From: Megalonaias nervosa
Taxonomy: Eukaryota; Mollusca; Bivalvia; Unionida; Unionidae
Direction of reading: 5' to 3'
DNA: 64,000 bases
Assembly: GCA_016617855.1 (NCBI GenBank)
Contig: JAECUM010001715.1
Coordinates: 35,687 to 99,686 of the forward strand
Part shown: positions 15,501-25,130 of the stretch, piece by piece
Layout of the letters: each line of letters starts with the position of its first letter
Numbering within the stretch: the first letter of the stretch is position 1
The notes under the pieces: generated by a model
Told to the model about the DNA's origin: nothing
Database searches by the model: none
The model's input: only the letters and a program-made list of their open reading frames with translations
Translations under genes and position numbers: made by a program

Positions 15501-16986
15501 GTAATCTTCGCCTTCTGTTAGGAAAGCAAAAACGACTTCACCCTCATGATTTTTCAGATGTAAAATGGCTGTAGCTTATGACTTTTGAGATGCCCCCCTT
15601 GCTGTAGCCGAAGTCGTGGTACTGTGGTAACCCAAGGCGAAATGTATTTACGTGGTGTTGATACCAATCAGCTTACGTCAACAAAGAAATTCTTGCACAT
15701 TTACATGCAAGTTTTAATAGCTAACTGACCATTAACCCTTTCCGGAGCAAGATATCACTGCTCGATTTCATGAAGTTGGGCCTACTGAACTATGAATCAT
15801 AGTATGATGAAAATATACCAAATTCTGTTTTGAAATTTAAACATCAATATGCAAATAGTAATTTGCTTTAAAAAATATGATCAGTGAAGACTGTTTTCTA
15901 ATTTCTTTCTTTTTTTATAAATGGAGATTTCAACGGCCGTATCTGCGTATTTTTTCTTTATAAAATCAGTTTGAACTCGTAACTGAACTTGTAATGGCGG
16001 ATATCGCTGTGCATATGATATACCACTTCATTAAACTTCTGTATTCGTAAATAATTGGGCAAATAGATTCAGAAAAATATATAATATAATGAAAACAAAG
16101 TTTAAATATTATGTTATAGGAGATTTAGCCTAAATATTTAATAATGTAGGTCAGTAACATGTGACAATCTCTGTTGTGGAATTCGTAATAATGCTGCAGG
16201 GTCAAGGTTGTTCTCTGACATACTGTAATTAATTTTCGTGAAAATACGACAATATATATATAATAGTGAAGCAAATACTTGTTAACCAATGCATATCGTT
16301 TTTACTAGTAGGCAGACAAATAAGATAATCATAAATATGCAGTCCTATTAATGAATTTTTGTAACGAAGCAAGAAAGTGAGTAGTTATATTAAGAAAAAA
16401 CCCTCTTTCTAAAAATAGATGCACACGCATGGTGCATTCTTGAATGTTTCGGTTGGGGGAAAAAAGGGTCCAATTTAGTTATATATCGACTTTAGTGCTT
16501 CAGTGTGTTGTTTATGAATAGTTACAGTAATGTTTTATCGGGAACAATGAAATCAGGACAAAAAGTATGGTTTGAAGTCACTTGTGCATGGTTGTTTCAA
16601 AGAATGCTAGAAATCTTTTTGATTGCAATTTTACACAAAACTTGTAGAAAATAAAATAATTAAGTGGTAGTTTATTAAGCACTTTTACAAACTTGCAATT
16701 ACAAGACTCTAATCTTGTTACTGCTGTCAGTTAAAATTAATTACAATGTATAGCTTCTGCTGTGCTTTTTAAGTCATATGGCCAAAACACACTTATTTAC
16801 TCAATCCAAACACACATATACAAGTATGAACAGAATGGGTATGAATAGAATAATTTTTATACACGTACAAAATGTGTTGATAATAAACATACAGCACATA
16901 TTTTTCAACGTGAAAATAACGCATTGCTTAAAACTGTTAAAAGCATACTGAGAAATAAAGCACATAATTAAAATAACATAATGCAG

Positions 16987-17023
<37 letters not shown>

Positions 17024-20000
17024 ATCTCGCGTTTCTTGCTTTGGTCTCACTTCTCCCTGTTTAGCTTCCACTTCTCCCTGTTTAGCTCCCACTTCTCCCT
17101 GTTCTGACCAAAAGGAGAAGTCACTTCTCCCTAAAATTTAAGTCTAGCTTGACCCCTGCACTCATCCTTAAATTTTCTAACAAATTTTGGAGATTAACTC
17201 TCCTCCTTCTTCTCCTCAGAGCTGACACTATCTTTCTCTTTCTTTGGAGTCTGTGGTCAGAAAATTGATCACCGGCAGGTCATTGCCGAGACTGTGACAG
17301 AAAAGAAAATATACTTCTTTGCACCATTGTAACTTTAAAGTTCAGATGTATGCACTTTATGTTATGTCCATTCAATTTTTTTCTGAATGATCCATTAATT
17401 AAAACACCCAAGGCTTTACAAGTTTTGCCGATTAAAGCAAATTAATCGCCGATAAATCACAATCCCTCGCTGAAAACTGGCTTCGCAAGAAACCATATAT
17501 TCCCATTTTGTCTAACTGATTCTAATTTAAAGAGCAATCAAACAAATGCCTGTATTTTATCAGAAATGATTCCAGTGATGTCATAAATGATTAAGAATTT
17601 TTAAACATTCAGCCAAATGAATCAAATTAGTTGCCAATAAAACAATGAAAGTTGGTCCACTTATCTTGACAACCGGCTTCGCGAGCCGCAATGTACTCCA
17701 GATCTGACCAGTTCATTATAATTTGATGTCCAAACATACCAATAGTGATATGTGATCAAAAGGCAGTCCATTCATGTCATAATTGTTTCCTCTTCCTCTA
17801 TCATAAACTTCAAACATAATATCAAAACAATCCAACTTAATTCAGTTGCACCCAAGCTGTAAGCGTGATATCAGTGAACTGTTAGCTCTGCCCAGTTCAT
17901 ATACATATCTTCCACTGGTGCAATATTATTGGCCATCAAAGTGTAAACTCTTGTCGAGCAGATGTCAATCAGTGCATCCTACAGTAAATTTGTTACGGAC
18001 AGAGAACTCTTAGTAAGAAACCAAGTTGGAGGCGAATCAAGGATAATTAAGATTGATTCTCCAGCCCAGATCTACATGCAACAAAAAGACGCACAAGCCG
18101 GAATTTTCGCTCGTCAAAAATGTGTTATATTCAAAATCCACAAGTCAAAACCCGGGGGTACGCATCTATTGAAAACCCTGACATCATATAATTTTAGACC
18201 AATACAAGAAAATGCATGAGAGAAAATAACAGCCTTTACAGATCACTGACATCTCACCTCTAGTCTGCATGTCTCAGCTCTGTCTCAGCTCAGCCAAGGC
18301 AGGTATGTGAGAATGCTTGCCACAACCTTCCCATGGGCTGGTGGTCCTTCCCTGGGATTTCCCAGATTCTTCCTCCACCAAAATTTACTGGCTGCAATGT
18401 ATAATCTATCATGTGTTGAAAAATGGCAATAAACCCACAAAATCAAACCAAGCCTTTTTTGAATAAAGTAAACATGTTTGTGATTTGGATTTTAAAAGTA
18501 GCTTAAGAAATTTTTCAGTCATATCGCTACGATGTCTGCAGTGTGGCAGTTTATAATGATGTCTAGCAATGGGGCATCATGCTGCAGATATGAAGCATCA
18601 TGTCCCACCCAATCACATTATCCTGACACCAGGCCGACCAGTCCTAACACTAACCTCTTAATGTTGAGCACTAAATGAGACAGCTGCTAGTATCATTTTA
18701 TAAGTTTTTGGAATGACTTGGCCATGGTTCAAACCCGCAACTTCCCGCATCCAATTTGGACACTCTAACCAGTGTCAGTGATATATACTTTCCAATGATT
18801 ATGATGTAAAATTGTTTGCCTACATCGTGCAAAATGAATTAGGTGTGAACATGCATTTTGAAACTGGCAATAACTGCAAACAGAAGTTGTGAAATAGAAA
18901 CAAACCAAACTTTTACAAACACACAGGTATTAAATATAAAAGACTCTTGCAACTTTTGTTTTTAATTGTCAAAATATATAATCGACATAAAGATGAATGA
19001 TTCCTCAGCATCGGAATGTAAATAACCGATATCTCAGTCCTTCCATGTGTCAGTCAGATCTGTTGACAAGTGGCATTGACTATCCTGGTGCCAATCAATA
19101 ATGTCTACTAGCCTCCTCTGTGGTAGAGGTGCAAAGTACATGCCTGCCAAGTCATACTAGTGATTTGGTGGGAACTTACCCCTTCATGAGGACCAAGCAC
19201 AGAGGGGATAAAGTGCAACAAAAATGGGTGAAGAAACAAAATATCGTGTGGGTTGCACTATAGTGGCTAAGTAGTGGTGTCAGATACCTAATTGTGACTT
19301 GTTAATTTTGTGTCCAATGAAATGACTACTCATTTTAATCATAAATATTTGTTCAGCAGTTTATACAATGCTGTGAACAGCAATGCTGCAAATCACTAAA
19401 TTTATACGCTGCCCTTATTTCCTATGGACAAAAATATGATGTATGTACCTGAAAATAAAAAGACATGTACCAAGCACAGAACATATGGTGCAAGTACATA
19501 TATTTTCGTGTTAGTACTGCAAAGGATTGGAGTGTTATTTAATTGTATTTATGATAACAGGTAAAAGAAATAAACGAATAATAAATACATAGCTGTACAA
19601 GCAATGACTCAGTCAACCTGTCGATCTATTAACATGCAGGTTTAAGCCCTTAAACAAAATGGTTCAAACATAACTATCGCTTTATACGAAAAAAAAGTAG
19701 AACAACGAACATCAATCGTGCTTCATACGCAGTTCTCCTTTGTCCTGTGAGCAAATATGTAATGGCTGACAAAATGGCCGCCATGGTGAACTATGCAGTA
19801 TCGGTTTCCTTTGCCAGTGAAATCTAGAAAAAACATAAAGTGTATTACCTCAATATCATGTTGACTGTATGATCTCTTGTTCTTCGGAGCTGAAAATAAA
19901 TAAATTTCGAAAATGTTATGTCTGATTTCCTTGAGTGCAGTGCATTTAGGAGACCACCCGTTAAATTTACTGAAGACCCCTAATTCACTCATTAGAACGC

Positions 20001-20285
20001 GAATTCCACATTTTGATGAGCCGATAAAGCTTGACAAGCCTCATAACTTAACTTTCACCTATTGCCTGCTTGAAATAAAAACAATCTTTAATCAAATTTT
20101 GTTCGAAAACTTGAAACGTCAACGAAATTATCAAGCACGTACGACGACGAGTGTCAATTTTAAACCGACTGGCCCACACCAGCTCACTTTTATCAACTGC
20201 ATGCGCTTCAAGAAATGAATATGACAATTAAATAAGCCAAAAAATTGTTTCCCATACCTTTGAATACTTCATCTGTCATCTCCAT
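6278..20285 (-). CDS. PHF13: PHF13/PHF23-like PHD-finger protein, complete, 5 coding exons
   Basis: Joined minus-strand exons 20285-20258, 19889-19849, 10200-10099, 9162-9027 and 6501-6278 give 531 nt, or 176 residues plus a stop. Every junction has GT/AG and phases agree (1, 0, 0, 1). Residues 24-57 carry a segment like the PHF13/PHF23 N-terminal motif ([15 protein letters not shown], compare vertebrate TVEDFNKFC.FVLAY). Residues 58-102 are Ser/Thr-rich. Residues 107-154 are a PHD finger with all zinc ligands: C112, C114, C126, C129, H134, C137, C151, C154. W132 in TWIHLSC sits where the family has its aromatic-cage residue. In vertebrates this family reads H3K4me3 in chromatin. The DDSWDLITC start and [17 protein letters not shown] stretch favour PHF13 over PHF23. 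The protein is much shorter than vertebrate PHF13 (about 300 residues). The 9.6-kb second intron is full of repeats. Family assignment is confident; the exact start and absence of cassette exons are inferred. Confidence 0.9.
6502..9026. other. Intron 4 of the PHF13-like gene
   Basis: About 2.5 kb of AT-rich sequence with a short CA run (6,711-6,728). The open frames seen are short and repeat-like. I find no cassette exon with a convincing acceptor-donor pair. Confidence 0.6.
9027..9162 (-). CDS. PHF13: PHF13-like coding exon 4 (Ser/Thr-rich linker)
   Basis: A 136-nt exon lies behind AACTACAG and ends with GATTCTG before a GTAGGT donor. It encodes a low-complexity linker rich in Ser, Thr and Asp ([16 protein letters not shown]). 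Vertebrate PHF13 has a similar acidic, serine-rich stretch after the N-terminal motif. The single leftover G joins AT of the next exon to make Asp just before DDSWDL. Confidence 0.88.
9163..10098. other. Intron 3 of the PHF13-like gene
   Basis: A 118-codon plus-strand open frame (9,493-9,849) has no recognisable motif and lies antisense within the intron. I see nothing else to annotate. Confidence 0.6.
10099..10200 (-). CDS. PHF13: PHF13-like coding exon 3 (DFxxFCxxVLxY motif)
   Basis: A 102-nt, 34-codon exon lies between CTTTTTCAG and a GTCAGT donor, phase 0 at both ends. It encodes a basic PKKGRTKK stretch, then [19 protein letters not shown], which aligns with the conserved N-terminal segment of vertebrate PHF13 and PHF23. 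This motif, with the PHD exon downstream on the same strand, identifies the family. Confidence 0.9.
12012..12384. mobile_element. MITE with TIR GGGGCCATCCATTTAGTA
   Basis: The left end GGGGCCATCCATTTAGTA and right end TACTAAATGGATGGCCCC are exact inverted repeats over 18 bases, and similarity continues inward (GTACGCA against TGCGTACG). The flanks read TTA on the left and TAA on the right, so TA is a possible duplicated target. At 373 bp with no coding capacity, it is a non-autonomous DNA transposon. C- and G-runs lie just inside both arms. Confidence 0.8.
13161..13240 (-). mobile_element. SINE-A core fragment
   Basis: The stretch with TCACATTATCCTGACACCAG and CTAACACTAACCTCTTAATG is the reverse complement of the body of the SINE at 29,085-29,390 and also matches the copy at 18,484-18,790. 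The tRNA-like head is missing. Confidence 0.7.
17024..17160 (+). repeat. Dispersed repeat with CACTTCTCCCTGTT units and hairpin
   Basis: Three near-identical units (CACTTCTCCCTGTTTAGCT type) are followed by CCAAAAGGAGAAGTCACTTC, which can pair back with the units. The same arrangement, followed by AAGTCTAGCTTGAC, recurs at 62,264-62,402. Both copies sit directly after TA microsatellites. Confidence 0.75.
17194..17250 (-). CDS. Possible alternative 3' exon inside the PHF13-like gene
   Basis: Behind CTGACCACAG lies a 57-nt open stretch encoding [18 protein letters not shown] and then TAA. Its phase (0) fits the donor of exon 2 at 19849, so a short transcript could encode a 41-residue charged protein without the PHD finger. 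The composition looks coding, but a stretch this short can arise by chance, and it borders a dispersed repeat (17,024-17,160). Confidence 0.2.
   Translation of the reverse strand, partial: TPKKEKDSVSSEEKKEES
17440..17950. repeat. Three diverged tandem units, about 200 bp
   Basis: Units near 17,455, 17,650 and 17,850 share GGCTTCGC.AG, a CCAGTTCAT/CTGATTC segment and an ATGTCATAA-type ending. Similarity is patchy, so the array is old or the match partly fortuitous. Confidence 0.3.
18225..18450 (+). mobile_element. SINE-B copy, tRNA head degraded
   Basis: The order GAGATGTCAGTGATC-like head, then (reverse complement) CACCAGCCCATGGGAAGG and GGCAAGCATTCTCACATACC matches the elements at 38,395-38,565 and 51,010-51,250, but in the opposite orientation. 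Confidence 0.6.
18484..18790 (-). mobile_element. SINE-A copy (tRNA-derived)
   Basis: Reading on the minus strand, a tRNA-like head with a B-box-like GGGTTTGAACC (around 18,735) is followed by a body shared with 29,085-29,390 (ATTAAGAGGTTAGTGTTAG, GGTGTCAGGATAATGTGA, GTGGGACATGATG, CATCGTAGCGATATGACTG). Confidence 0.8.
19849..19889 (-). CDS. PHF13: PHF13-like coding exon 2
   Basis: A 41-nt exon ([14 protein letters not shown] with the split Ala) lies behind a pyrimidine-rich acceptor (TTATTTTCAG) and ends at GAG with a GTAATA donor in phase 0. The basic KNKR run could contribute to a nuclear signal. It is supported by phase agreement on both sides, not by homology. Confidence 0.7.
20258..20285 (-). 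CDS. PHF13: PHF13-like coding exon 1 (start codon)
   Basis: The exon holds the ATG and nine codons (MEMTDEVFK) plus one base, then a GTATGG donor. The start was chosen because the single leftover G combines with CT of the next exon to make an Ala codon, keeping one frame through to the PHD finger. The first exon is tiny, as in related PHF genes; its 5' UTR is expected to run towards higher coordinates. Confidence 0.7.
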
Positions 20286-21990
20286 TCTAAATGCTTCCCA
20301 GTATAATGACAGAAATCACAAGAAAAAAACATCCACTACTCAGACAGGTCACAGTTCGAAAACCTCGCCTTGGCTATAACGTTGCTTCCCCTTTTGCGGC
20401 TCCTTGGGTCATGACCTCCTAAATTTCCATAACTCATTACTTATTCCAGACGTAAGCAGCTTGTAGGTCACGTGCAAAAAGGCACAGTTATTTTAGTCAC
20501 GTGCCTGTCCATCTATAAATGGTGGATGCTCATTATTTCTGTGATTTTAGATTATCTTTCTTATACAGGCAATCATTAGTACAATTTTGTTTTCTTCACG
20601 GAATTTTCAGCATGCATCTTGAATATTACTTAAAACAGCACCTAGGTTTCACTGAAATTCTAAAATTATTTTTTCAACGTTTTATCAGACATTATCTTAC
20701 TTACAATACTTACGACATTATCAATATATTTCTCAGACGAAGAAACGGTTGCAAGGATGCAAAATTAAAGTCATGGAAATCTGTTTAAGCTTGAAACAAT
20801 AGTTAAGTAATTCCTCAAATTTGAGGAAATCCTCAAACTTTCCTCAGAGGCAAGGCTAGACTCTTTTAACGGAAAATGTAAGGTTTTATCACTGCGTTTT
20901 AATCTTGGGTGTCTAACAAATATTAGTATTACTCATTAAATCATCTATACCAACAAAGCAATACGAAAGGTATTCAAATATCTAAATTTGAGGAAGAAAT
21001 TGTTACATGTTTATTGAAACTGGAGCCTGATTATTTTATTCTTCTTTCTTTCTGTTGGGGAACGGGGGTGATGAAAGGGACAACTTAATAATACGGATAT
21101 CACCGCAGTCAGGACTAATCTATTTGAAAGAGTTTACATCCTTATGGTGCCAATAAAAATTAATCCGTTTAAATTCAACATTTCAGGGGCAAACAGCTTT
21201 CTAACGAACGCGTGAGTCAAAACGTTATTGGATATTTTATCTAGTTCTCGATGTACACCAGACTTTTATTGGAAGTGTTCGTTCCACTTTGTTCGAAATA
21301 AAGGGGATTTTCTAGATTGTCAGGACTGACACAAAGAAATACGCGTATATATTACCAGGAACGTGTATTCAAAAGATAACATTCACGTATGCCTTACTAA
21401 GTAATCTTAACAAATATCAGTAGTTATGGGGGACGATCTGGGAAAACAAAACGGCAAATATCACTCCGGTAAAAAGGGAGTAGTATGATGATAGAAATTT
21501 TGCATATTTGTTGCTGATGTAGGTTGAAGCATTCTACCCCAACCCCATCCCACCATTGTCCTCAAATCACACGCGCACGCATGCGATCCCACGACTGTAA
21601 ATCTGCTAGTGTCTCCATGCAAGACTATAGTCATAATGGGGCAGAAGACTTCAACCTAGATCATTGACAAACAAATCTATATTTTATGATACTGCTTGTA
21701 ACAGAAACTCCGTCAACGTAACAAGTACATCCGCACGTACAAGTAAAATGCCTAACTACAACTACATGCGTGGATATGGCGCGGGTGTAAAGCAGTTACG
21801 ACACTGTAATGGTTTACAACAACGCTTGCGCGGTAAACAAACCGACAGTAGAAATATGAGCAAAACGGGGGACAAAGAGCCCATGGGGTGTGTGGGAATT
21901 TAACATGTGAGAGACTATCGGGGGACAATGAAGATTTAACATGGGAGGACCTATCGAGGAACAATGGACATTTAGTATTAGAGAGCCTTT
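20286..21990. other. Promoter side of the PHF13-like gene and flank
   Basis: 20,286-20,510 should hold the 5' UTR and promoter. Beyond it the sequence is AT-rich with short open frames that have no recognisable motif. At 21,898-21,975 there are two 37-bp direct repeats with the core TTTAACATG.GAG. Confidence 0.4.
20467..20504. promoter_or_regulatory. Paired E-boxes upstream of the PHF13-like gene
   Basis: Two identical GTCACGTGC sites lie at 20467-20475 and 20496-20504, 29 bp apart. They are 182-219 bp upstream of the ATG at 20285 (reading GCACGTGAC on the gene strand). CACGTG with flanking GTC/GAC is the class bound by USF, MITF/TFE and Myc-type bHLH factors. The flanking 20,340-20,460 stretch is more GC- and CpG-rich than its surroundings, which fits a promoter. 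Binding itself is inference. Confidence 0.5.
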
Positions 21991-22029
21991 ACAGCCTCAA
22001 TAAAGTTTTAAAGAAGGAGATGAAATCTC

Positions 22030-22640
22030 ACAAACATACTATCCAAATATACCTATACCATCCGGACCCCCACACGCACACAGTTGGAAAAGGGTTTTAA
22101 GTTGGAGTTGAAAACATATACAAACACACAAAAACACAGGGACAAAAGAAAATACACATGTTTTTGCAAGAGTGAAAGAGTATCTTTTCGATGTAATCGA
22201 GTGGCCCTGACAAGGACCGTTGGATTTTTATCCCTTCTAATTTTTTTTCTCCTTGACCTCCATTTCTTCCAATATCTCCTCACTTTATCTAGGAACTTTA
22301 CTTTCTTCTTTTCATCTTCAGAGATCCCGTCATCTTTCTCAGTTTCCTGCACTTTGATCCAGTTCTCATTCAGGCGTCCCAAATCTTGTCGTTTCCTTTC
22401 ATCCTCCTTTTCCTTTCCCTCCTTAGTCCAGTTCGCCTTGATCTTCTCAGCTTCCTCATTAATCGCTTATTTGATGAGATCTTTGCTCTCTGAAGTGCAG
22501 CCACTTCCATTCTCAATGGCTTAAGGTGTACCATTGAGCTTCTACATGCCCTAGTAGCTGCCCAGTGTCCACCAGGACGTCTACTGCTTCTCGTAACTTT
22601 TCTGTCATCTCATTCTCTTGTCGGATTGACGATGAACGGT
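22030..22640 (-). pseudogene. Unrecognised lysine-rich gene, copy 5 of the tandem cluster, broken
   Basis: Reading down from an ATG near 22,605 (MTEKLREAVDVLVDTGQLL), coding-like sequence switches frame at least once, then continues as a 109-codon frame (22,382-22,053) rich in Lys, Arg and Glu (KVKFLDKVRRYWKKWRSR). Its end (KNPTVL, HRKDTLSLLQKH) sits where the two genes at about 27.3 and 26.4 kb have KKTALF and REKTALF endings. It is followed by the same ACA-rich intergenic type. I do not recognise the family; a structural or DNA-binding role would be a guess. Confidence 0.4.
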
Positions 22641-22837
22641 ACGGCTTACTTACTTAAGCTTGGATTAGAGTTGTATTCGCCAAAATGGCACGCACGACTA
22701 GTTTATGCCACAAGGTGGGGTACTTAATTTGTCGTGTGGAGGGGAATCATAGCCACACCCCCACACGCGTTTATGCATTCAAAGTATGCTACTTAATTGG
22801 CCAAATTTTTCGGGGCAATTAAGCCCAATGTGACTTC
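22641..22837. repeat. Intergenic block A, copy at 22.7 kb
   Basis: It shares with 29,800-30,060 the series CTTGGATTA, TTCGCCAA, ACGAC.A.TTTATG.CAC, GGGAATCA.AGCCACAC, CACACGC.TTTATGCAT, ACTTAATT and GGG.CAATTAA. It lies immediately upstream of the putative start of the gene at 22.6 kb, so it may contain its promoter. Confidence 0.6.

Positions 22838-22839
<2 letters not shown>

Positions 22840-22901
<62 letters not shown>
22840..22901. repeat. (TA)n microsatellite
   Basis: About 31 TA units directly abutting the long hairpin at 22,901. Confidence 0.95.
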
Positions 22902-22903
<2 letters not shown>

Positions 22904-23022
22904 GCTGTATCAATGATATACCACGAGATGTATAAATTTTTCCTTTAAAGGAAACGAAGCTTGCTGAGTTTCCTTTTAAACAAAAATTTATACAACGAGT
23001 GGTATATCATTGATACAGCGTA
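22901..23022. mobile_element. 122-bp foldback (hairpin) element
   Basis: TACGCTGTATCAATGATATA at the left is the exact inverse of TATATCATTGATACAGCGTA at the right. Pairing continues inward with few mismatches (ACGAG, ATGTATAAATTT, TCCTTT.AA, GGAAAC/GTTTCC) to a loop of about 12 bases. It looks like a snap-back MITE inserted in a TA run. Confidence 0.75.
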
Positions 23023-23508
23023 CATACTGTACATATATTTCATTTATATCACATACAAATACATATATTTGCCCTTTGAAGGGAGTTCAGATTTACGACA
23101 GGCAGCTGCATATTGACCGAGTGAATGAACTCCTCACATCACCGAGTGTGTCCGCTACAAAATGTAGTTCTATGCCTTTTGTGGCTATTCACAATTACCT
23201 TGCATATTGATAAGTTGATTGTTTTCTTTTTTAGTTTCTATTTTTCTTCACATTGATCAAATGAATATAATACATACTTATGATATAAACATGAAGGATG
23301 GTTTTAATGATAAAAGTTGAGCACTACAAAAACACATAGTTAGCTACGCCATTCACATGAACGCTGCCATTCACGTACCGGCGCTTGGAAATTAATGTAG
23401 AATATAAACTAAGCGAAACGACGAGCCAAAAAGAGGTAATTAAAATATTTTATTATATTTACAGTTGATCAAAGTCATTATTCTGCTCTAGTAATACCAA
23501 CAATAAAC

Positions 23509-23554
23509 CCTCTCTCTCCCTCTCTCTCTCTCTTTCACTGGTCGGTTTGACTTT

Positions 23555-23648
<94 letters not shown>
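23509..23648. repeat. (CT)n/(CA)n compound microsatellite
   Basis: CT runs interrupted once by a short unique stretch, ending in (CA)n. Confidence 0.95.
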
Positions 23649-23776
23649 TCCTTTGGTAGGTTTGACTTAACTTTTACCATCATTCATAAGTCCAGAGATA
23701 TCATGGGATGACACAAATGAAAATCCTCTACGTTCGTCATTTCATAGATATTAGCCCGTATCTTGCTACGATGGTC

Positions 23777-23781
<5 letters not shown>

Positions 23782-23839
<58 letters not shown>
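23782..23839. repeat. (GA)n microsatellite
   Basis: Uninterrupted GA run of about 29 units. Confidence 0.95.
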
Positions 23840-23841
<2 letters not shown>

Positions 23842-24377
23842 CTTTGGACATTTTCATATTTAACTAATAATAATCGATTGTTAGAAAATTATGGTATGTT
23901 TAAGAAACAACGACAAAACATAACATTAAATACATCACAGTATGTGTACCACGTAACCGAGGAATTTATAATGGCGACCTGGTTTGCAACTTTGTATCAT
24001 TGACAAACACTGTAGATAAATCCCAAGGAAAGTGCACACGTATTGTTACGACGAACCATATTCTTGTAGGTTACTTGGTGTAATTTCTATTTCAAGGTTT
24101 CAATTCAGCCCAAATTCATTTTCTCTCTCACTCCACATTTCTGCATAGTTTGTCCGTTATGAATGAGAGTGGAGAGGGAAAAAAATCAGAAAGGATTGTG
24201 ATGAAAATGTGTACCATATTAAATTCATTTAGAAAACGAGGATTATTAATACTTTGTATCGTTATTTTCATACGTCACTAATGATTAATATGTGGAAATT
24301 CATCATTGATCTAGAATCAACTGCAGACGGTCGCTAGAATGTTTATATATGCGTATTATTGCGCCATGTGCGGATCA

Positions 24378-24414
24378 CAATTTGATATACCAATAGTATT
24401 GGTATATCAAATTG
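24378..24414. repeat. Perfect 37-bp palindrome
   Basis: Two exact 18-nt arms (CAATTTGATATACCAATA and its inverse) flank a single G. Confidence 0.95.
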
Positions 24415-24456
24415 CTTTATACCAACACTTTAAATGCCATGTTATTTTAAATGTAT

Positions 24457-24560
<104 letters not shown>

Positions 24561-24589
24561 GCAATCAGTATGGCACATGAGATTTCCGG

Positions 24590-25130
24590 TGAGAATTAAA
24601 ACCACACACATGGCAACACCCCGGTTCCGTGACTACACGTTCTTCGGGGTACTTGAGTACTTGATGAGTGGGAATCGGCCCACAGATTCGTCTTTGTATG
24701 TCCGAAGAGGAAAAGGAGGGAAAGGACATGGATGGGAGGCACAACGTCGACCGGAACGTTAACTGAAACGCCATAGGTGTACAAGAGTAAAATTCTGCCC
24801 ATTGATGCTATAGGGCATTCCCTATTGCCATTCTGTATTATCCACAACTGCAATTTGCGTCAAGCAACATATAAGTTGTAGATTTTCCTTTATCATACTT
24901 TGAAATTTTGGTACAAGTGCACATAATAGGCCGAATACACAGTAAATGTAAGGTCAAAATGACCAAATGGATTTTTATTCCGATCTTATGAGTTTTTGAT
25001 GATAATTTTGAACGGTGACCAAAGGATCAAGGTAGACTTCTGGTGTTATCGAGATGGGTTTCCAAGCCAAAATGGAAACTCTATTTAAATGAGGCATTTG
25101 GTAAGTAAAGGCCATTAAAGGGCTTTTCAG
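24590..25130. repeat. Intergenic block B, copy at 24.6-25.1 kb
   Basis: It contains CCACACACATGGC, TACCCCGGTTCC-like, GTGGGAATCGGCCCA, CTTTG.ATGTCCGA, ATTCTGT.TTA.CCACAA and GGGTTT.C.AG.CAAAATG, in the same order as 30,170-30,700. The second half also matches 28,020-28,400. This is a duplicated intergenic unit between genes on the minus strand. Confidence 0.7.

Larger units (their letters stand above)
10201..19848. other. Intron 2 of the PHF13-like gene, repeat-filled
   Basis: This 9.6-kb intron holds a MITE (12,012-12,384), a SINE fragment (13,161-13,240), a dispersed hairpin repeat (17,024-17,160), three diverged repeat units at 17,440-17,950, and two SINEs (18,225-18,450; 18,484-18,790). 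A less AT-rich stretch at 10,680-11,980 contains no recognisable gene; it may be old transposon sequence. Confidence 0.6.
23023..24377. other. Non-coding flank with long microsatellites
   Basis: No gene seen. It contains (CT)n then (CA)n at 23,509-23,648 and (GA)n at 23,782-23,839. The CT and GA runs are complementary and about 170 bp apart, so they could pair. Confidence 0.7.

Noticed and set aside
19723..19835. Additional exon of the PHF13-like gene behind TTTTTTCTAG
   Set aside because: The acceptor looks good, but in the required phase the frame stops after ten codons, while exon 3 at 10,200 continues the frame with clear homology.
22084..22524. 146-codon plus-strand frame rich in Phe/Ser/Leu
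   Set aside because: It is the antisense of lysine-rich coding-like sequence on the minus strand; the low-complexity hydrophobic content follows from that.
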